A DNA stretch of 64,000 nt, taken from positions 10,478,001-10,542,000 of the forward strand of contig CAVNZM010000009.1 of assembly GCA_963693365.1 (NCBI GenBank). The letters run 5' to 3'. Both the position numbers and the translations under genes were made by a program. Below the pieces are notes generated by a model. The model ran no database searches. It saw only the letters and a list, made by a program, of their open reading frames with translations, and had not been told where the DNA came from. This document shows, piece after piece, positions 11,992 to 47,116 of the stretch. Each line of letters starts with the position of its first letter. Position 1 is the first letter of the stretch. Source of the DNA: Amoebidium appalachense. Its lineage: Eukaryota > Ichthyosporea.

Positions 11992-12533
11992 ATGTTTGTG
12001 TGTGGGTGGGTGGGTGAATTTTGTAGGTGTGTGCACGTGTGTCTGTGTGTGTGTGTGGGGTGTTGGTGCGTATGTATGTGTGTGCGTGTGTGTGTTTGTA
12101 TCTGTGGGTGTGTGTACCCTACTATGTCCGTGCCTGCCCTCTCTGCCCGTAATCGTTTTGTTGCGTCCCCGTCTCTCCCGCCTCACCACCACCACCATCA
12201 CACCTGCCCACCCCCCATGCTTACCACCCGTTCCAGACGTTATGGTGCGTGCACTGGAATGATAGCAACCGCACCTGCACCTCTTTTTTATGCAGTGCAC
12301 GAACATGTAAAGAGACAGCAGCATAGCACGTTATACATGTGTGCTGTACGATTTTTGTGCCATTCATACCCCTATATCCATCATACGTATCTCCCCCCTC
12401 CCAGCCCTCTTCTGGTTGCCCCCCCCCCCCCCCCCCCCCCCCCCCAAACACTGACACACACACAAACCACCACCACCACCACCACCTACTCCCCCCCCCT
12501 CCACCCCCCCACCCTGCCCCCCTTTGCAGTTCC

Positions 12534-12575
<42 letters not shown>

Positions 12576-13694
12576 CACTCACACACACACACACCACCAC
12601 CACCACCACCTACTCCCCCCCCCCCCCCCCCAACCCCCACGCCCGGCCCCAACACTCACACACACACTCACACACACACATACCACCACCACCTTCTCCC
12701 CCCCCCCCCCCCCCCCTTTTGCTGTTCAAACCCCCCACCCACCCCGCCACCCCCCTAATACCACACCACCACGTACTTCCGACTCCCCTCCCCCCCCCCC
12801 CCCCTCCCCCCCCTCCCCTCTACCTTACCCGCTCTCCCTTACCGTCTCTCCCCAACCAACTCACCACGTCACCAGGCTGTAGGTGTGGACATGTCTGAGC
12901 ACATGGTGGGGACGGCAAGGGCACGGCTGAGTAAGCAGATAGAGGAGGGCAGGCTGAGCCTGCACAGAGGTGGGTGCTGGCCGCTTGTCTGTGCACCTTC
13001 TTTGGGGCTTTTTGCACTCGATCGTTGTTGTTTTGCCTCACCCTCTTTAGTGTTTTTCTCTATTCTCTTATCGTTTGCTCCATTCCTTTGCACTCCCTCT
13101 GTGGTTTTTCTCTCTCCTCTTTGGTGTATTTGCTATTTTTCCTCTCTTTGGTAGTTTCCTTCTTCCTTGCTGTATCGTCTTCTCTTCTTGATGTATCTGC
13201 CCTTTTCCCTCCCTTGTTGTTGTTTTGCCCATCCTCGTTGGTATTTTGCTTCTCTCCTGGGGACCTGCTCCCTTTCTCTCGTGCTCTCCCCCCCCCTCCC
13301 CCCCCCCCCCCCTCCCCCCCCCCCCCCCCCTCCCTCCCTCCTCGCCCCTCCCTGGTCCCTGCCCTCCCTACCGCACATTTTTACTGAATCAATACATTTG
13401 TTTTTGTTAATGGGGCTTTAAGAAGGGAAACGGTGTAGCTGACAAGTCTGTTTGGGGGAGAACGTGTTCGTCTGTCCTGTTGTTGCATTTTCTTTCCTGT
13501 GGTTGTGCTTGTTGTGTGAGCATGATGGGGACCTGTGCGCGGCACGGCGGAGGGGTGATGGGGGGGTGAAAGCGGCAGTTAGGTGGGAAAGGAAGGGGGT
13601 GGAGGGGGGAAAGGGGAGGGGGTAGAAGGAGTATTGTAAGAGAAAGGGCAGAGTCATTTGGTTTTTGGCATTGTTTCTACTCTCCCCCCCCCCC

Positions 13695-13725
<31 letters not shown>

Positions 13726-14096
13726 ACCACAGACCAAAGATGGAGATAATACATTTGAATCAAATGGCACAATAGATTTTCTTACGGATTGTGGAGGCTG
13801 GGGAAGGGGGTGAGGGGAAAGGGGGGGGGGGGGTTAGAAAGAAAGATGGGTTTGTTTTGTTGTGTGGGGGGGAGAGGGGGTGGGGTCAGAGGGAGAGCAA
13901 TGGTTGGGATTGGGGTTGGTGGAGGAGAATCGGTTGAGAGGCAAACTTGCCTTCAGCAAAGCCGTTTTTCTGTGACGGGCTAATTTATCTTACAAATACC
14001 CCCCCACTCCCCCATCCCCCCCCCCCCCCCCTCTAAAACACACACACGCGTGCGCACACACACGCAAGCACACAGACACGCACACGCACGCGCGCG

Positions 14097-14178
<82 letters not shown>

Positions 14179-14445
14179 GCATGTGGAGCACATGGACATA
14201 ATCGAATCTTCCAGCATTGACGTTGCCTACAGTCTCAACTGTGTCTATTTTTGGAACCCAATTGATGGTGCTCTCAAGGAGCTGTATCGTGTGCTCAAGC
14301 CGGGAGGAACACTTTTGACGTTCACTAAGTTCCAGAATTTAAAGTGGGTATTGTGTGTGTGTGTCACTGTAGAACCTTTGTGCAATTCTTATGCAACGAG
14401 TTTTTCATATATACGGATTTATTAACATTTATTTATATAAAGAAA

Positions 14446-14538
<93 letters not shown>

Positions 14539-14709
14539 CGTGCGCGCGCGCGTGCGTGCGGGCGTGCAAATATCGCCGCTAACGCTTTTGTGGCTCTAGT
14601 CCCCCAGTATCCCTTTCCCTCCACTCTAAAATCTCGTATGCTAACATGTCCCTCCTCTCCTTAATTGCTCCCATACATACCCACACATGCGCGTGCGTGC
14701 AAGCTCGCG

Positions 14710-14760
<51 letters not shown>

Positions 14761-14936
14761 ACACGTACACACATACACACAGGGAGCTCGACCCATCGAT
14801 ATTTGTCAACACCAACTTTCAGCTTGTTAAGGCGGGGCTGGAACGATGTGGATTTGTGGATGTCCAAATTAGGGAGGTGGACCTCGGGAATAACCAATTC
14901 AACTACCAAACCATTGTGGCAAGAAAACCCTCATAG
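10829..14936 (+). CDS. Class I SAM-dependent methyltransferase (Methyltransf_11 type)
   Basis: Five exons: 10829-10980, 11674-11775, 12876-12969, 14178-14343, 14783-14936 (TAG), about 222 residues. Exon 1 begins [16 protein letters not shown] and contains [15 protein letters not shown], which resembles the N-terminus of small bacterial-type methyltransferases. Exon 2 carries motif I (VLEVGFGDG, about residues 65-73), exon 3 the acidic-loop strand (VGVDMSEHM), and exon 4 the [15 protein letters not shown] and [12 protein letters not shown] motifs. The length fits that family. The substrate cannot be predicted. Introns 2-4 use GTGGGT donors, and the last two acceptors end (CA)n arrays. The exon 1-2 junction is off by one base under strict GT-AG splicing (see findings). 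Exon 1 contains a C8 run. Confidence 0.85.
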
Positions 14937-25521
<10,585 letters not shown>

Positions 25522-25655
25522 TTGTGTGGTGTGTGCAGTTGCTAGGTAGTGCACGTGGGTGTGACGGCGTGTATGCACAGTGAGGCACTGACACACACAC
25601 TTGGAGGTGTAGAGGGAGGGGGGGGGAGGGAGGGATCAAAGAAGCCAATTGCGTA

Positions 25656-25690
<35 letters not shown>

Positions 25691-26272
25691 GGAGAGGGGG
25701 TGACTGAGAGGGAGAACGGAGGAGAGACGGAGTAGAGAGAGAGGGGGGGGAGCGGGGGGGAGGGCAAGAGGGAGGGGCAGGGGGAGAGAGAGGGAGGGGG
25801 TGAGGGGGGAGATAGGACAAGGAGGTGGGGAGACTCTGAGGGGACGGGGGGGGGGGGGGGGGGGGAAGGGGGAGAGAGAGAGAGAGAGAGAGAGAGACTT
25901 TCCCCCTTATTAAGGCTACGTGTTCTATAATGCTCGAACGTGGGAGGTTTTAGAGTGTATGGGTCCCATAGCACCAATGGGTGAAGATTGAAAGCAGCTG
26001 CACCTTTGCGCCAAATTACATGTTTTCCCTTTGAATGTGAATGCCTAAGTTTGATAGGTTAGAAATTATGCGATGGTTGTGTAGTATGCAGTCAGGGTGA
26101 CACCTGGATAATTTTTATCACGATCATATTGTATGACGTACGTATTCAAGTTTTGGGTGGTAAAGAGTTTCTGGTAAAGAAACAAAAATAAACAAAATGA
26201 CACGGCAGATTCAGTCCCCTCCCCCCTCCCCCCCCCCTCCCCCCCCCCCCCCCCCCCCCCGCGGGCCTTCCG

Positions 26273-26361
<89 letters not shown>

Positions 26362-26824
26362 ACCACCACCACCACCACCACCACCATCCTGAAGGTCCCT
26401 CCACACCATCGCTAGCTGGATACTAAAGTACGGCAAAACTATGATGCTCGTCAGCGCCTTGTCGACATTCAGCTTATCATCATATTATAATTATCAAAGA
26501 AGCACAATGAAGCGTGCTCGAGCTCGACCATTTAACCGAACATATCCGAATGACTATATATAGCCTGCATGCTGTGGCAATCACTATAACCACATATGGC
26601 ACTGTATAGTGGTGTCCATGTATATACAGGCCAGGCCATCGGTGCACTTGATTTCAAAGGATTGTGGGGTTTGCGACAGTGTGCTAGTGCATGCTTGAAT
26701 GTGAGCGGTGGTGTTTTTTCTTTTTTCTTTTTTTTTTTTTTTTGGGGGGGGGGGGGGGGAGGAGGGGGGGGGGGGGGGGGGGGGGGAACCCTATGAGGCT
26801 CTTGGGGAGGGGAAAAATGGGGGG

Positions 26825-26855
<31 letters not shown>

Positions 26856-26856
26856 A
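25522..26856. other. Intergenic low-complexity stretch
   Basis: GA/GGA-rich sequence with G runs (25665-25692, 25848-25864), (CA)n plus (CAC)n (26279-26386) and G runs (26743-26786, 26830-26855). About 400 bp (25900-26200, 26400-26690) is unique sequence without visible genes. Confidence 0.6.
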
Positions 26857-27635
26857 GTGTTATTTTGTGTGGTTTAACGGAGAAGCAGAGTGCACAGATG
26901 GGTGTTATGATATACACAACACACAGACACACGGGAGAAACACAAACGGAGAGGTGGAACGATTTCTGGGACCATATGAGATGTTTTCAACTGCTTGATT
27001 TTTATTTCAAGATGAAGTTCCTTTGTGAAATCGACAAATGCTAAGCCAATCAAAAGAACGAAAACTATGAGGGCAAATGAATTTGCTAATCCAATCAGAA
27101 AGACGAAAACTATGAGGGTAAAATAAATCGATTGGAATGCCTGTCGACACATAGAAGATAAATCGCAATCTTCTAATGAAAGTACGGAAATATTTAATAA
27201 ATGAAACCACTTATGTATCTATTAGTTCACATCATATATTTATACATGTTCTTAACATAACACGTCTAAATATAAGCATCCCTAATAGCTGGGGAGCATA
27301 GAGCAATTCTACGTTGTGGGAAAAGAAGGAAAAGGAATGAGGATAGAAAGGAATGGAATGGGAACGGAATCGAGTAGAATGAAGGAGGAATGTAGGTTTC
27401 TATATTTGGGAAAATTAAACGAGATCTGATTGGACAACTTATTTAGACATTAACGCAAACAACATTACATGTGCGCGGGCCAAATGGCTCGATGTGTACA
27501 CAGATCAAAGATATCTGTGCACACGGAAGCGGAAAGGAAAGAAAGAAAGGAAGAAAGGAAAAGGGAAAAGGAAACGAACAACAACAAACTAATAAACATG
27601 TGTATAACTCAACTTCTAAGTTCTTGCCGTTAACC
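26857..27635 (-). mobile_element. Solo-LTR-like element, copy A
   Basis: About 780 bp that match, in reverse complement, 56640-57423. Read on the minus strand it starts TGGTTAACGGCAAG and ends near AAAATAACA, i.e. TG...CA, and is flanked by a G run. Relative to copy B it lacks the short segment carrying TATAAAG. The sequence is AT-rich and without coding capacity. Solo LTR is the best reading; another dispersed repeat type is possible. Confidence 0.55.
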
Positions 27636-27730
27636 ATGGGTAGATGGCAGGGAGGGGGGGGGGGGGGGGGGGGGGGGAGGGGAGGGAGTGGTTGGGAGGG
27701 AGTTTTAGACGGAGAGGGGGGACTGACTAT

Positions 27731-27985
27731 GTAAAAGTTTTTCTTGAGCAACCTTGGAAATGTGGATGTGACCAAAACTATGCATCCCAAGGGTGTCTGC
27801 CTGCTCGCAGACAGTGTAACTAACCACGACGTGCTGCACAACACAAAATGTGTTCAAGTTTGATGGTCTGGTCACCCCATCATGCCCTGTTAGCATCGTG
27901 AGTGTACTATCAAATATTTGTGTTGTCTGATTGTGGGACCGTGCCCGGTAGACGAGTCTAAATACAGCCTTATCCCTTAAATTCA
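27731..27985 (+). repeat. Dispersed repeat family, member 1
   Basis: Shares GTAAAAG...TTGAGCAA at its start and an ACCCCA..TGCCCTGTTAGCA block followed by GATTGTGGGAC with 30800-31060; partial members lie at 28570-28710, 29690-29770 and 33120-33290. There is no coding potential. The class of element is not determined. Confidence 0.55.
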
Positions 27986-28286
27986 CTGTGTTTCCCTATA
28001 GCGCAACGTGCCATGATCGTACATACTCCCAAAAAGGAGGTAGACCCATATCTGGTGAATACCCATTCATTCAATTGCACCACTTGGTGTCATGAGTGGT
28101 TGACTTGTACGTGTTCCGCCTCAACAAACTATGCATTTTCGTCCACATTATAAGCAAACATCACAGACTGTTGGTTGTCGGATAGTACGGGGTTTCGAAA
28201 CGTTTCAAAGATTACCGTTGCAACCGCGAATTCCTCCGTACATACTGCTTCAACCATGACTGACAAACCGTCGTACATCAACCTTC

Positions 28287-28567
28287 CGCAATGGAATCCG
28301 TCCGAGGAGAAAGACGACAAGCGCCTCAACTACTTTGAATGGGAACCCCTCATCCACCGCTTCATCCGAACCACAATTGCTGAGAAGTTTGTCGACGACA
28401 TCAAGGCACAGCAGTGGATTATCGGCTCCACTGCTGTGCCTTGATGTCGTCGACAAACTTCTCAGCAATTGTGGTGCGGATGAAACGATGGATGAGTGGT
28501 TCACACTCGAAGTAGTTGAGACGCTTCTCATCTTCTTTTCGGACGGATTCGGACGGATTCCATTGCG
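28287..28567. repeat. Foldback (inverted duplication) of a gag-like fragment
   Basis: Left arm 28287-28418 and right arm 28427-28567 are near-perfect inverted copies around an 8-bp loop (28419-28426). The left arm belongs to an open frame starting at the ATG at 28256 (MTDKPSYINLPQWNPSEE...) that resembles the N-terminus of copia-type Gag. The right arm carries an extra 11-bp duplication (GGACGGATTC twice). Confidence 0.8.
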
Positions 28568-29430
28568 AGCACCCATGAGCATACCATCGACTTACTTGTG
28601 GTTTGATTGTGGGACATTTGGTCTAATACACATTACATGCGGGCCTCGGAATCAAACTTTCGTTCTTAATAGTGCTGACGGCCAGCAATTCTTGAGCAAT
28701 TCTTGAGCGCCCTCCTTGTGTGTATGTGTGTCCGGGAGGGAAGGGGGGGGGGAGGGGGGGAGGCCTAGGCACTTCAGATTTACAATTACACTGTAATTTT
28801 ATATAATCACTCTCCTATCTTGGCTCTTAGACTAGCTGTAGCTTATTTCTCTTGCAGTTTTGAATTTTATCGATGCAACTTATCTCCATTTCCGAAAGTT
28901 TCCATTTTTCAATTGAAGAATTTGGTGAAGAGGGGAGAGGGGGGAGGGGGGAGTGGCAGGAGGAGGAGGAAGGGTGGATAACAACACAGATTTTCAATAC
29001 CACTCCTGCTCGGAACATGGTTTGTGCAAAGTACCCACACATATCACATTTACGGTGTACACACATGCACATGCGCAAAGCGCGTTGTTGTTGTTGTTGT
29101 AGTTGCCTAAAGAAGGGGAGGACGGGAGGGAGGGGAGGGGGAGATGGAGTTGAGTGTGTGTGTGGGGGGGGGGGGGGGAGGGGGGGGGGGGGGGGGGGGG
29201 GGGGGGCGGGTGGTTGACGCTTTTCAAATCGGATCATGGCAGCACATTTCAGATTCAAAGAGCAGGTTCAGGCAGATGCAAACCTGATCTTTGCTCGCAC
29301 CAATCGGTGCCATCATGCGGAATAGTATCGGATCAATAAACACAAAGTGTGCACTGAACAGAAAGAATGTGTGTGTGTGTGCCACGGTGTGTGGGTGTGT
29401 GAGTGAGTGTGTGTGTGTGTGTGTGTGTGT

Positions 29431-29505
29431 CAGGTACGAAGGTACCTACAGGTACGAAGGTACCTACAGGTACGAAGGTACCTACAGGTACCTACGGTAC
29501 CTTCC
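29431..29505 (+). repeat. 18-bp tandem repeat with GGTACC palindromes
   Basis: Three perfect copies of CAGGTACGAAGGTACCTA and a diverged fourth ending CTACGGTACCTT, directly after a (GT)n array. Confidence 0.9.
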
Positions 29506-29997
29506 TAGGGGACATTGTCAATCAACTTGCCAAACTCTTGCACACACTACGAAAGGTTTGCAGCAGTATACATGTGATTATTGTATTAGGGTGCTGCAGA
29601 TACAGCTGCCAGTTTTCTCGATAGCTTTCACTGGCACTCACAATGTTGGATTTGTGGGTGACCACCCTAGTGTGAAACCGTCGAAACACAACACCAAATT
29701 TGCACAGTGCATGTATGTGCAAGGTTGATGTTGTTGCCACCCCTCTGTGCCTGTTTGCACCCATGGCATTAAGGCATGATCGGCAGAAAGTTTATTATTG
29801 GATAGTGGGAGGAATCCGGAACTGGATAGCTATAGAGCATTTTATGAAAACCAGCTAACGAGAATGTAAGAAATTTGTTCACTCCAACCTGTACATCAAG
29901 TTGTATGCACACTCAGTGAAGTTAATATTACACAATCTTGATGTGGAAGAGTACCGGATCCAGAAACACGATGTGTGCAACAACCGAAAAGAAGGTG

Positions 29998-30410
<413 letters not shown>

Positions 30411-30799
30411 GTTTTTGTGGGTGGGCAGGTTGGTGGGTGGGGGTGGGGGGATGTCCGTTATTTATTCTTTGCACATGTCTGCCTCGTTCCTTGGCACAAT
30501 GATGTAGTGTTTTAAACAGTTTGTCCGGAGGGTCAAAGAACACACGCATGTGTGCCGAGAATGCATGCACACACTGTGGCACCCACACAAGCACTCTCCT
30601 GCAGCGCACACACACTTGCGCAAAACAAACCCTATCAACCACAAAAGTTAAAAAGCAAGATAACCAGCACTTTACACCAAAAGCGATAAATATAAATAAA
30701 CCGTGGCCAAAGTGATATGCCGTGCAGATGCACACACTGCCACAGAGTAGGGCTTAGTAGCAGTGTACATGTTTTTTCCGCACCAGAGTTCCACTGACT

Positions 30800-31060
30800 T
30801 TGTAAAAGAATATATTTTTGAGCAATTTTTAAGAGGTGGCAACCGATTACGATGCAGGCCCAAGGCGTTGCTGCACACACAGTTCGACATGTGTGCACGT
30901 GGTGGTTTGGTTACCCCACTGTGCCCTGTTAGCACTCATGAGCATACCATTAACTTATTTGAGGTTTGATTGTGGGACAAATTGGTCAAATACAGCATTA
31001 CATCATGCATGCAAGTTAAACATTTTTTCATAACAACTGACGGCCAGCAATTCTAAATAG
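30800..31060 (+). repeat. Dispersed repeat family, member 2
   Basis: Best-preserved relative of 27731-27985. It contains CATGAGCATACCATTAACTT and GGTTTGATTGTGGGACAA, both also near 28575-28620. It ends with GACGGCCAGCAATTCT, shared with 28678. Confidence 0.6.
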
Positions 31061-31243
31061 CACCCATTGTTTGTGTACCATCCTCCCATTCCCCCCCTTT
31101 TCCCTGCTTAACCTTTTTCTGAAGGTCAAAAACAGTCACAGACATCGCCCACCCAGATGAACCTGTCCCCCCCCCCCCCCCCCCCCCCCCCCTCCCCCGG
31201 ACCTCCCTCGCCCCGCACCATACAAACACACAAACACCGTACT

Positions 31244-31322
<79 letters not shown>

Positions 31323-33926
31323 CCCACTTCCAACTCTCTCTCCCCCCCCCCCCCCCTCCCCCCCCCCCCCCCCCCCCCCTTCTCTCTCCCACCCCCCACC
31401 CCTCTCCCTACCTCCCTCTCCCCATCCCGATGCTGCCTCCCCCCCCCCCCAAATCCTCCCCAACCACCCCCTTGCGCCCTTACCCTTACTTTCCCTTACC
31501 GAATCTGCCCTCGGGCTCCCTCACCAACTCCGTCCCTCCCTCCCCCCCAGCCCCTCCTCTCCCCTCCCCGCCTCCCCACTTCACCAATCGTGGACATATG
31601 CATAAGCTTTTCTGAATACACCCACATCCTGTGTGCACACGTTAATTTAGGAGTTGCTCTTGAGTTTTTGGTGGGAGTTACTAACCGAGTCTGTCTCATG
31701 AATACTTTTTCCTTTGACTATACATGGCATTTTTCTTTTTTGGAATTGTATGATTGCCAATCACTTAATACCATAGACATCTTGCGCCACAAGGTAGACT
31801 CTATAAGTGTTTTTATCAAAAAGGCTTCCCTCTCCTCTCTCACTCCCCCCCTTCTCCTCAGTGTTCATTCTTTCCTGTTCAGCCTGTTTCTTGTGGTCAG
31901 ACACCATCCACCCAGGTGTCTCCCCCCCTCCCCCCCCCCCCCCCCCCCAACTCCCCCGAGTCGCCCCTTCTCACCACCACCACCATCACCTCGCCCTAAC
32001 ACAAGAAGCACTCATACACATGTACACCCACTCCCAGTGGTGGCACGCTCGAGCACACATGATCAAGCACACACACAAACACACACACGCACAGACACTA
32101 CAGACTGAGTGTTGGAATTCTGCCCCCATCCCCTCCTTTTCTCTCAGACTGCTCCTCTTTCTCCCTCCTTGCCCCTCCTCTCCTCCCCCTCCCTCCCTCT
32201 CTCCCGGGGGCCCCCTCCTCACCTCTCCCTTTCCCTCCCTCATCCCATTCTGAACCTCTCTGTCTCCCCCCCTAACTCCCCCTTCCCCCCCCCTCCCCTC
32301 TCTCTCAACCCCCTCCCCCTCTCCGTTCCCTCTGTTTCTCCCCCCCTCCCCCCCCCCCCCCTCCCCCCCTCCTTTTTCTTTCCGAGTCCCACTTTTCCCC
32401 CATACCTTCCTCTTTCACCCCTCTTTCCCCCTTTCTCTGTTTCTCGCTGAGTTATATATCTCTTAAACCCCCCCCCCCCCCCCCTAGCCTTTCGTTGACA
32501 CGTACATGCATAAGTATACACTTTTCCGGCGACGCCCACATGACCTTAGCGAGCGGCGACGAGTGCACCCATAAATCTAAGGCCGCAAAGTTGCTCGCAC
32601 AGTTCTCTGAAGAGACTTGTTTTCGCATCATCAGATCGCTCATGAACATTTATGTTGTTTGATCCCCCCCCCCCCCCCTTCGCAACTTCATTACGGTGTT
32701 GAGAAAAAAGAAAAGTGAAATTCCAATGGGTTAACGTTGCATCGAAAGCTGCATGGAATAAAATTTCTATGTCAGAGAAATGAGGAACAGATGGAGACAA
32801 GTGAGGAAAAAGGTAGCCTGAGGGATAAACACGGTGTAACTGTAAATCTGCCAGGAAGTGCCGCACCAGTCATGCGTGCGCATGCCCTGGAGATTTAAAC
32901 ATGCAACGTGGCATGCCCCCTATAACGATCAGAGCATGCATGCCACCTTGTTTCCCAGTGCTGTTTACATCTTTTTTGGTAAACACATAAATGTGAACAG
33001 CAAGAACCGTTCACAAACTAAAATAACGGCTGAAAGGTGAATTCGACCATCTCTCTCTCTCTCTCTTTTTTTTGCACAATGTAGTATTTGGGGGTTACCG
33101 AGGGAATTAAACGCCGTCTGCACACAAGGTGGTAGAACGTGTGCAAGTTTGATTGTATGATTACCCCACTGTACCTTGTTTTCACCCAAAAAATACATAT
33201 TGCCTGGCTGCTACTGCTTGATTGTGGGACAATTTTAATGGGCAATCGAACATAGCATCATGCAAACCAGTCAGCCAGAGAATCTAAGAATTATGGATCT
33301 GAACCGTACCTTGGCACATGGTGTTTGCAAACAACCGATATTCTGCCAATAATTCGCAGGTCACTTTTCAGCGGGACCTTACATTTTCACTCCTGCACAA
33401 AAATATTCGTAGTGTTGATCTTTTTATTTGTATTCGTACATACAATCAAGGTGTAGCTTCTTTAATACGATGTTCCCACATATGGACAAAAACTTCAGCA
33501 TAGCTAGCCTACACACAGCAACATTTACCTGAAGTCTCCTAGTGTGTGGCTGGTGCGATACAAGCAGGAAAATCGAGTCAGAACCGTCTCATCAATACAC
33601 CACACAGGAAGTAAAGACACATACCAGCCGTGGGCGTTCTACTACTATATATAGCATTCATGTATGTTGGTCATACTGTGTTGCTTGTCTTGCACGCTTC
33701 ATTGTGTGTGTGCGCGCACGTGTGCATGTGCGTGTGTGTGTGTGCAACTTGGCAAGCGCGCACGTGTCGCGCACATTAGAAATTCAGGGTGTGAACCAGC
33801 ACAAGCCCTTTACAGAATCCACACTCCCACACTATTCCATACAAAACATCCCTCCCACAACCCATCGCACCCAAGAACTCATCACCTAAGAAACACGTGT
33901 CACCCACATGTCTTTTCTTCCACCTT
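31061..33926. other. Gene-poor stretch
   Basis: (CA)n at 31246-31320, C/CT-rich blocks (31160-31190, 31340-31440, 31810-32000, 32110-32450), a further dispersed-repeat member (33120-33290) and unique sequence. Short open frames exist near 31120-31180 and 31865-31915, but no multi-exon gene can be built. Confidence 0.5.
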
Positions 33927-36896
<2,970 letters not shown>

Positions 36897-38294
36897 GTTC
36901 ACGGTGGGAAGGGGGCGGAGTGTGCTTGTGGATGAGTTTTGCACGTACAGGCGTGTTTGTGCACGTATGTGCGTGTGAGTGAGAGAGGATGGAACGGACA
37001 CGTTTGTGAGGAAAGGAATTGTTCAGGTTGTGCAGTTCTGATGACTCGAAATGAGCACAGCTCTGTGTAGAAAAAAGGGCCAGCTATTTGTTGTGTGTAT
37101 GCGCGTGGTAGTACTGTCGCCTATGCAGTGTGCGGCCATAAAGCGCTTGCGTTCTAGCAGAGCTTTACTGTGTGTGCCTTCTCTTCTAGGCTAGGCTCGA
37201 TGATGAAATAGAATACAGCGCACTTCGGATCCACGGTTGCGGTTACCCTGCAAATGAAAAAGTGAAGCATGTGTCCACTGGTAGTTGAATCTCATGGAAT
37301 GACGTCACAGTGAGCAGGGCCCTGGGGGGGACGACCGGCCACGTCAGCTGTCACAGTGTGCGGCAACTTGTGCCGGTTCAGAGTGTCAATCATGCAATAA
37401 CGCCTGAAAAGCCTGAGCAATGTTACGTCGAAAGAAAAAACAGAATGAATGTTTATAAGGTCGTTTTATTTCTTTCCCCGCTCCTATTCTGGCGGCTTTG
37501 TACCTTGTGTTCCTCTGAATCCAGACCTCTCCAAGAAACGCCGGCCGGCCGGCATCGGGGATCTTACCATGCGTGGCCAGCGATCGGCGAAAAAAGATCA
37601 TAGCAAAGTAACCTTAATAAGCTATTCGTCAGTTTTAACAGCTTCTAAAAAGACCGTGAATATCCGAGCTTTTATTCCTAGAAAAAGAATATCACGTAGG
37701 CATGTTGACAAAATTGGAAGTTACGCAGTGCGACTGGTGCTATTTCTGCGAATCACTTCTGCCTCTGTTGTGGCTGTAGACCCAAAGTGATATCGGGTGT
37801 CTTGACGAAATTGCAAAACCTACAGCATTTGTTTCTGAGCCGCAGAGGGGTCGGAGTTCTCGTAGATAATATACTTTAGATTTCCAAAAAATAATATCTG
37901 ATTATGTTTACGGTTGATGGCACCACTATAACTTATTTGTATTCCATTTTGGTAGTCAAAGTTTCTTTTCTATATATTTTTTCTCGAAATTGGTAAGGGT
38001 GTTGCACCCCCCCCACAGAGTCCCTCGATTACAGGCAGAGACCTCGACAACAACCTACAAAACATTATCAAGGTGCGTTGCGCAAACCCAGCATTATTAG
38101 CCTTCTCCCACGGCCTTCCTCGTTTCTTTCTTACACCTACACTATCGAAACGATCTCACGTACATGTGATGCTAAAGAAAAGCTGCCATGGTGCCTTGCG
38201 CATGCCCATTTCCAGTTTTCTCTTCGGTTTTCAAGGCTTTTTTCATTCCCACACTTTCTGTCTTATTGTTTCTTTGTTTATAATCTAAGCGAAA
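36897..38294. promoter_or_regulatory. Divergent intergenic region with CRE palindrome
   Basis: About 1.4 kb between two start codons facing away from each other, low in microsatellites, so it probably holds both promoters. TGACGTCA lies at 37300-37307. An open frame of 113 codons at 37449-37790 has no recognisable domain and is not called. Confidence 0.45.
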
Positions 38295-45813
<7,519 letters not shown>

Positions 45814-46312
45814 GGGGCCACCACATTAGCAACTTACGCACGGGGTTAAGGGGTGCAAAAAAATGTGTTGTGTAGATGAAAGCGCCCATGTGTTAGGTAG
45901 TCCGAGAGTTGCCATGTGTAGAGGCACCGTGTGTGTATGTGTGTGTGTGTGTGTACGGTGTACACATGAGTGTGTGTGTACAGTGTGGGTGTGTAAAATA
46001 CTTGTGTGTATGTGTGCGTCACGCAGTGTTAACTTTGAAGACTCTAGTGCAGCTGTGTACCACGTTGTGGAATTTTGTGCTAGATGTGCGTGTGTGTGTC
46101 TGTTTGTGTGTGGATTTGCGCGTGAGTGTGTCACTGACAGTGTGTGCCAACATGTATGAATAGATGTAGTAACTGACATTGTGTTCTGGCGATTGTATCA
46201 CGCGTGCAATGTGCTTGATTCAAAGAAAGGAAAGCTTTAAAAAACCCTGACTTGCCGTGATCCTCCCCCCCCCCCCCCCGTCGTCCTCCCATTTGTAAGT
46301 TCTGAACCCCTG
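45814..46312. other. Region downstream of the ethanolamine kinase gene
   Basis: GT-rich sequence (45930-46140) and a C run at 46264-46279; no gene is seen. Confidence 0.5.
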
Positions 46313-46423
46313 TTACAGGGGTGGTGCACAATTAAGATAATTCACCTATAAGATTCTAGGGTCTAGATTGTTTTTAAAAAAATAAGATTTTAGAGTCTAC
46401 CGAGGCTGTGAGAAAATTCAGAT

Positions 46424-46455
<32 letters not shown>

Positions 46456-46883
46456 AAGGGTTTGCTTCCAGGCGGGTTGCACAAATATATCTGGCAGATA
46501 ATAGCAGCCTGAGTTTTCTTGGTTTCCTCCATCAAAACATCCAAGGCGAAAAAATAAAAAAAAAAACCCGTCATGTGTGTTCCGCCGGGATCCTGGCACA
46601 AGCAAGTCTGAGAGAGAGACTGTGTATGGGTTTGGATGCATGTGCGTGCGTATGCACCTGTTTGCGCGCATGCGTGTGTGTGTGTTTTTGGTGTGTGTGT
46701 GTGTGTGTGTGTGTAACAGTACAGTGTGTGTGTATGTGTGTGTGTGTGTGTGTGCGTGTGCGTGTGTGCGTGTGTATGTGCCCACGCGCACGCGTACGCG
46801 CTTTAAAGAAATAAAAAAAACGGTCTTGGATATGATTATATCAACACACGAACACAAGCAGTTGTTAAACTGACAACAGAACA

Positions 46884-46931
<48 letters not shown>

Positions 46932-47075
46932 AACTTCCAATCTAATCATACACTCAAGCTGTGTGATCATGAGAACTTTTAATAAATAGTAGTGGTATCA
47001 GATGCATACATTTTGAGAATCAAATACTCTACTCACTAAGGTCCTCTACTTTGGGACCAAAATGCATCACACATC

Positions 47076-47116
<41 letters not shown>

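Noticed and set aside
11870-12262. Gly/Val/Cys-rich frames inside the methyltransferase intron
   Set aside because: Derived from G and GT runs; flanked by confirmed exons with matching phases.
29300-29730. 145-codon frame through the GGTACC repeat
   Set aside because: It crosses GT and KpnI-site repeats and the dispersed repeat, and has no similarity that I recognise.
37449-37790. 113-codon frame in the divergent promoter region
   Set aside because: No domain, no splice context, and an overlapping frame on the other strand looks equally good.
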